From positions 36,860,133 through 36,924,132 of the forward strand of contig CM059975.1 of the NCBI GenBank assembly GCA_030490835.1: a stretch of 64,000 nt of DNA. The letters are read 5' to 3'. A program made the translations under genes and the position numbers. Below, piece after piece: positions 60,569 to 64,000 of this stretch. The DNA is from Annona cherimola. Its lineage: Eukaryota; Streptophyta; Magnoliopsida; Magnoliales; Annonaceae. Under the pieces are notes generated by a model. It had not been told where the DNA came from and ran no database searches. It was given only the letters and a program-made list of their open reading frames with translations. Every line of letters begins with the position of its first letter. Position 1 is the first letter of the stretch.

Positions 60569-62347
60569 TGTTGGTCCCGAGTTGATGGCTAAACCCAAGA
60601 GGGGAGGGGTGAATTGGGTTCTTTAAAATTTCTTTGGTAAACGCAAAGATCTTAACCCCTTGAAAAAGTTAATCCCCTTTTCAAGCGAATGGAGAGGAAA
60701 TAAGATAAAGCAGTAATAATAAGTAGAACACAAGATTTATAGTGGTTCGGGCAAACCTTCCCTACTCCACTCTTCCAAGCTCACACTCCGTTGTGACTTG
60801 GGTTCCACTATGTATTCCAAGAATACACTTAGAGTCACCGCTCTCTTCTAGATTCAAAGCTCTAGGGGGCATACACAACTAGAGTCACTTGCTCTCTTCT
60901 AGATTCAAAGCTCTAGGGGGCATATACAACTAGAGCCACTTGCTCTCTTCTAGATTCAAAGCTCTAGGGGGCATATACAATCACTTGCACAAGTAGGTGA
61001 TGAGTCTCACTCCAATCACACCCTACTTAGCATACACTTGATCTTAGCTACCCAAGCTAAATCAAGATTTATACAACCAAATAAAGAAACGAATAAAAAC
61101 TACACTTTACAGATTTGTGTAGGCAGTTTTGAGCTCGTGGAAGAAATCAAAAATGGCTTGAATGATGATTGTTGAAGCAACTTGCAGTTTGAAGCTCTTT
61201 CTTCCTTTGAAACACTCAAGTATAGAGAAAAGGTATTTGAGAATCTTTCTTGCACTTCTTTTCTCTCTTTGATCTTTTGAGTAGTGTCTCTTATTATTCT
61301 CACGTTCATTTGAATGTCCTTTTATAGATTGAGGAAAATATGAACGTTGTAGAAGTAGTTGGCGTGCAATAAATGAACTCCAACGTTCGAAAATTTGAAC
61401 GTTATACCCAAGTCGAAGATGGAGTCGACTTGGCTTACGACTTGGCAACCCAAGTCGCATATGGAGTCGACTTCGTCTGCGACTCCAGTTCCTCCAATTT
61501 CCCAAGTCTGAGTTTTAGTCGACTTGGTTTCAGACTTCGACTCAAGTCGAATCTGAAGTCGACTTAGCCTGCGACTTGGCTCGGGTTTTGCTGAAGCTGC
61601 TTTGTTCTTCAAGATTCGGCTTGATCCTTGCAAAGCTTTTGAGCTGTTAGAGTCCTTGCATGATATATGCTTGTTTCTCGCTTAGTCTTGGACTCACTTG
61701 GTCTCCATAACTTGGGTGTTGCCTTATTTGAATAAGCTTGAACATTTGCCTTGGCTTGATAGACTTGATTTGAACATTGAATATGAATCTTAGCTTTGAT
61801 CTTCAAGAATCTTAATTTGTTTCCTTGTGAATGAACTTTTCATCTCATTTGGGTTTGAACAAGTTCAATATGATCCTTGGAATAAACTTGAAACTTCAAT
61901 CTTCAAGACTAAAATCCTCAAGTCGAAGTTGGAGTCGACCTTGTCTGCGACTTGACCCAAGTCGCACCTGGAGTCGACTTCGTTTGCGACTTGGGCAGCT
62001 TCGTGCCCCCAAAATCAACGCTGGACATTTTCTTTTGTTTGAAGTCGATGCTGGAGTCGACTTCGTCTGCGACTTGACTTCCCAAGTCGCAAGTGGAGTC
62101 GACTTGACCTGCGACTTCACCTGTTGCGCTTTTGGGATTCATTCTCAAGTCGATATTTGAGTCGACTTTGGGATCGACTTCACCCAAGTCGAAGTCCAAG
62201 TCGACTTGAAGATCGACTTGACCTCTTTGCTTTCCTTAAACATTTATCAAACACATCAGTACCTTTTATATACTCAAATTAGTTCTTGTTAATCATCGAA
62301 ACTCAAGATTTGGTCAATTTTTATTGTTTTAAACATTGTTTCCAACA
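60569..62347 (-). mobile_element. 3' LTR of a minus-strand copia-like element
   Basis: TGTTGGTCCCGAG...TTTCCAACA, 1779 bases, same family as the solo LTR at 44243-46020. On the minus strand it follows a polypurine tract, so this is the 3' LTR of an element whose body runs past the right edge. A minus-strand CTATAAAAGGACATTC is present at about 61316-61330. Candidate TSD on the left is TGCCT at 60564-60568; its partner is off-window. Confidence 0.88.
61400..62220. repeat. GTCGAC-centred repeat clusters in the 3' LTR
   Basis: Two blocks (61400-61580 and 61915-62220) of aagtcgca/ggagtcgactt variants, as in the solo LTR. Confidence 0.85.
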
Positions 62348-62363
62348 ATCTCCCCCTTTTTGA
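62348..62363 (-). promoter_or_regulatory. Polypurine tract of the right-edge element
   Basis: On the minus strand AAAAAGGGGGAGAT directly precedes TGTTGGAAAC. It fixes the element orientation and the LTR boundary. Confidence 0.9.
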
Positions 62364-62588
62364 TGATTGACAAAACTTCATTTGAGTTGATACCTTTCAA
62401 GCATTAATCATTTTCAAGCAAATCATGTTGAATACTTTATAACATATTAAGCAAACATAACATTCATCAATAGCATATATATGTATCAAGTTTCATGCAA
62501 CACAAAACAAAAATGAAACCTAGATACAAAACTACCCAACCCAAAAGAAAATTTTACTCAACTCACCTATTTTATCTCCCCCTTTTTG

Positions 62589-64000
62589 TCAAACTATCAA
62601 AAATCGATCAACTTTTAATGATTTTGTGAATTGAAATTGTGAAATCGGATATAAGATTGGTTTGATGGGACGATTTTGGGCAGATGAGTAGATGGAGATA
62701 TCATGATCGGGAGATGCTGCTTTATGAACTGAACCCGATTCGTATGGATCGAGTTCGGGCATAGGCCTCTTTTTGTGACGTCCGGAGGCGAGGTGATATT
62801 TGATGGTACGCAGTTCCCGATCCATGTGATCTTGTCGGGAATGCATATCAGTGATAGCATTCAGCACACCGGTCACTAGGCTAGTCATCCTATCTTCTTG
62901 ATGACCCATAGCTTCCAAGATCTCGTTTTTGAGGCTTTGAAGTGTAGCCATTTGATCTGAAGTAGGCGGCACGCGTTCGGGTGCAACGGATCCTTGAGGA
63001 GAATGTGATCCATGTGACAGAGGAGATGCAGGCCGTTCAGGCGATGCCTCGGGAGCTTGCTCCCCCTCAGCTTGTGCATTGTCCTCTTGTTCTCGGACTG
63101 GCTCGCCAAGCTTCTCTCGGATGCGATCATCCCTAAACTGCTCCAAATTGATTTTCATGCATTGGAGCAAAGCCTTGTTGATAGCGTTGGTCGTCTTGGG
63201 GACTTCAAATGGTTCCCCGTCAATGTCGAGCTCAACCCGCTCAAAAATCTTGGTGATCCAAGATCCATAAGGTAACACGCCTCTCGGATTGTCTTTCCTG
63301 GATGCTAAGGCTTCTAGGAATAGTCTGGGAAGACTGATCTTGACTTTGTTCACTAATTTCCACAAGATCATTGCTTCTTGTGGATTCAATTGATTCCTTC
63401 CGCCTCCTTTTGGCAAAATACAGTGGGCGATCAATAGACGGATAACCCTGAGTCTGGGAGAAAGATCCATGTAATGTAGGAATTTGGTGCCTGCATGGTA
63501 CTTGTTGCTTTTGGTTAACTCATTATAGATCTTGTCCATAGTCAGATCCTTGGGAAGCCTCTCTTCATCAAAAGGTACTTGAAGAATATTTCCAATTCTT
63601 CTCAAAGCTTCATCTTGATCTGGATAGTCGCTACTCCCAAAATTTATTTCAGTGCCTTTGACATAAGTGCAAAACTTGGTGTTGTCCCATAAATAATAAA
63701 ACTGTCTTGTGAGATCAGGATAGATCCGTTCATCGGATTTGAATAGTTGTATCCATCCTTGGAAATCCAACAACTCTTCTATGTCGAACTCATAGTCGTT
63801 GAGGAACTTGAAATCTATGATCTTAGGAATGAATACCTTTCGTTCATAGAAGTTTCTGTAGAAGCGACTATGCTGTAGCTCTGTCCTGAAATAAGTAGTG
63901 GGCATTTTTAGAACTTGCCCCTTCTTGATAGGAATCCTTGAAGAATACGAGCTTTCAGGTTGGCTTTCTGATCGTGGGGCTCTATCAGTTGACTGGGTTG
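62589..64000 (-). CDS. Putative plant transposon protein-type ORF, 5' partial
   Basis: An uninterrupted minus frame of at least 470 codons runs from the right edge to a stop at 62589. The first in-window ATG is at 63905, but the frame stays open upstream to 64000, so the true start is outside. The N-terminal two thirds resemble the putative plant transposon protein (Transposase_32-like) domain: YERKVFIPKIIDF, WIQLF...YPDLTRQFYYLW, LRVIRLLIAHCILPKGGG and LPYGSWITKIF. A Pro/Ser/Glu-rich linker follows (ASPERPASPLSHGSH), then a helix-rich segment with coiled-coil look and a basic HKKRP. It lies in sense just before the polypurine tract, the place of extra or env-like ORFs in some copia elements. 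Function unknown. Confidence 0.75.
   Translation of the reverse strand, partial: TQSTDRAPRSESQPESSYSSRIPIKKGQVLKMPTTYFRTELQHSRFYRNFYERKVFIPKIIDFKFLNDYEFDIEELLDFQGWIQLFKSDERIYPDLTRQFYYLWDNTKFCTYVKGTEINFGSSDYPDQDEALRRIGNILQVPFDEERLPKDLTMDKIYNELTKSNKYHAGTKFLHYMDLSPRLRVIRLLIAHCILPKGGGRNQLNPQEAMILWKLVNKVKISLPRLFLEALASRKDNPRGVLPYGSWITKIFERVELDIDGEPFEVPKTTNAINKALLQCMKINLEQFRDDRIREKLGEPVREQEDNAQAEGEQAPEASPERPASPLSHGSHSPQGSVAPERVPPTSDQMATLQSLKNEILEAMGHQEDRMTSLVTGVLNAITDMHSRQDHMDRELRTIKYHLASGRHKKRPMPELDPYESGSVHKAASPDHDISIYSSAQNRPIKPILYPISQFQFTKSLKVDRFLIV

Overview
The window is repeat-dominated nuclear DNA from a flowering plant, most likely a eudicot. The evidence is AT-rich sequence, nested Ty3/gypsy and Ty1/copia LTR retrotransposons, MITEs, LINE and SINE relics, and one intron-containing plant gene relic related to the FUSED-type kinase TIO. 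I see no bacterial, plastid or mitochondrial content, no rRNA, no intact tRNA gene and no clearly intact host gene.

Layout. 1-9941 is the 3' part of a Tat-lineage Ty3/gypsy element: end of RT/RNase H, a second RNase H, integrase, then about 7 kb holding two antisense intron-containing genes, then polypurine tract and 3' LTR. 9942-17678 is AT-rich and holds two diverged gypsy-like LTRs in inverted orientation plus a compound microsatellite. 17684-29300 is one degenerate minus-strand Ty1/copia element, proven by matching TSDs (CTTCA). It has been invaded by a 4.6-kb gypsy solo-type LTR, a hAT-like MITE, and a 417-bp palindromic MITE with a 9-bp TSD inside its 5' LTR. 29301-33350 holds a 0.7-kb foldback element flanked by two related exon-like relics in inverted orientation, a direct repeat and a LINE RNase H end.

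33358-47394 is a nested stack. A small minus-strand non-autonomous LTR element was split by a Tekay/Del-like chromovirus (34584-46392, TSD AAATC). The 3' LTR of that chromovirus then received a 349-bp MITE (9-bp TSD, one mismatch) and a 1778-bp solo LTR (TSD GTACT). 47395-55230 is AT-rich with hAT-like MITEs, foldbacks, SINE-like relics and an RTE-type LINE tail. 55240-60568 is a decayed minus-strand TIO-like gene. It is cut at 60568 by a younger minus-strand copia-like element whose LTR (60569-62347) is the same family as the solo LTR, and whose long open frame (62589 to beyond 64000) is the only long uninterrupted coding frame in the window.

The most unusual content is the antisense two-gene cassette of the first element, which carries a DUF7745-like gene and a plant-mobile-domain gene with several GT-AG introns, a probable 5'-UTR intron and promoter-like sequence on the strand opposite pol. 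All assignments are by eye; no database search was run.
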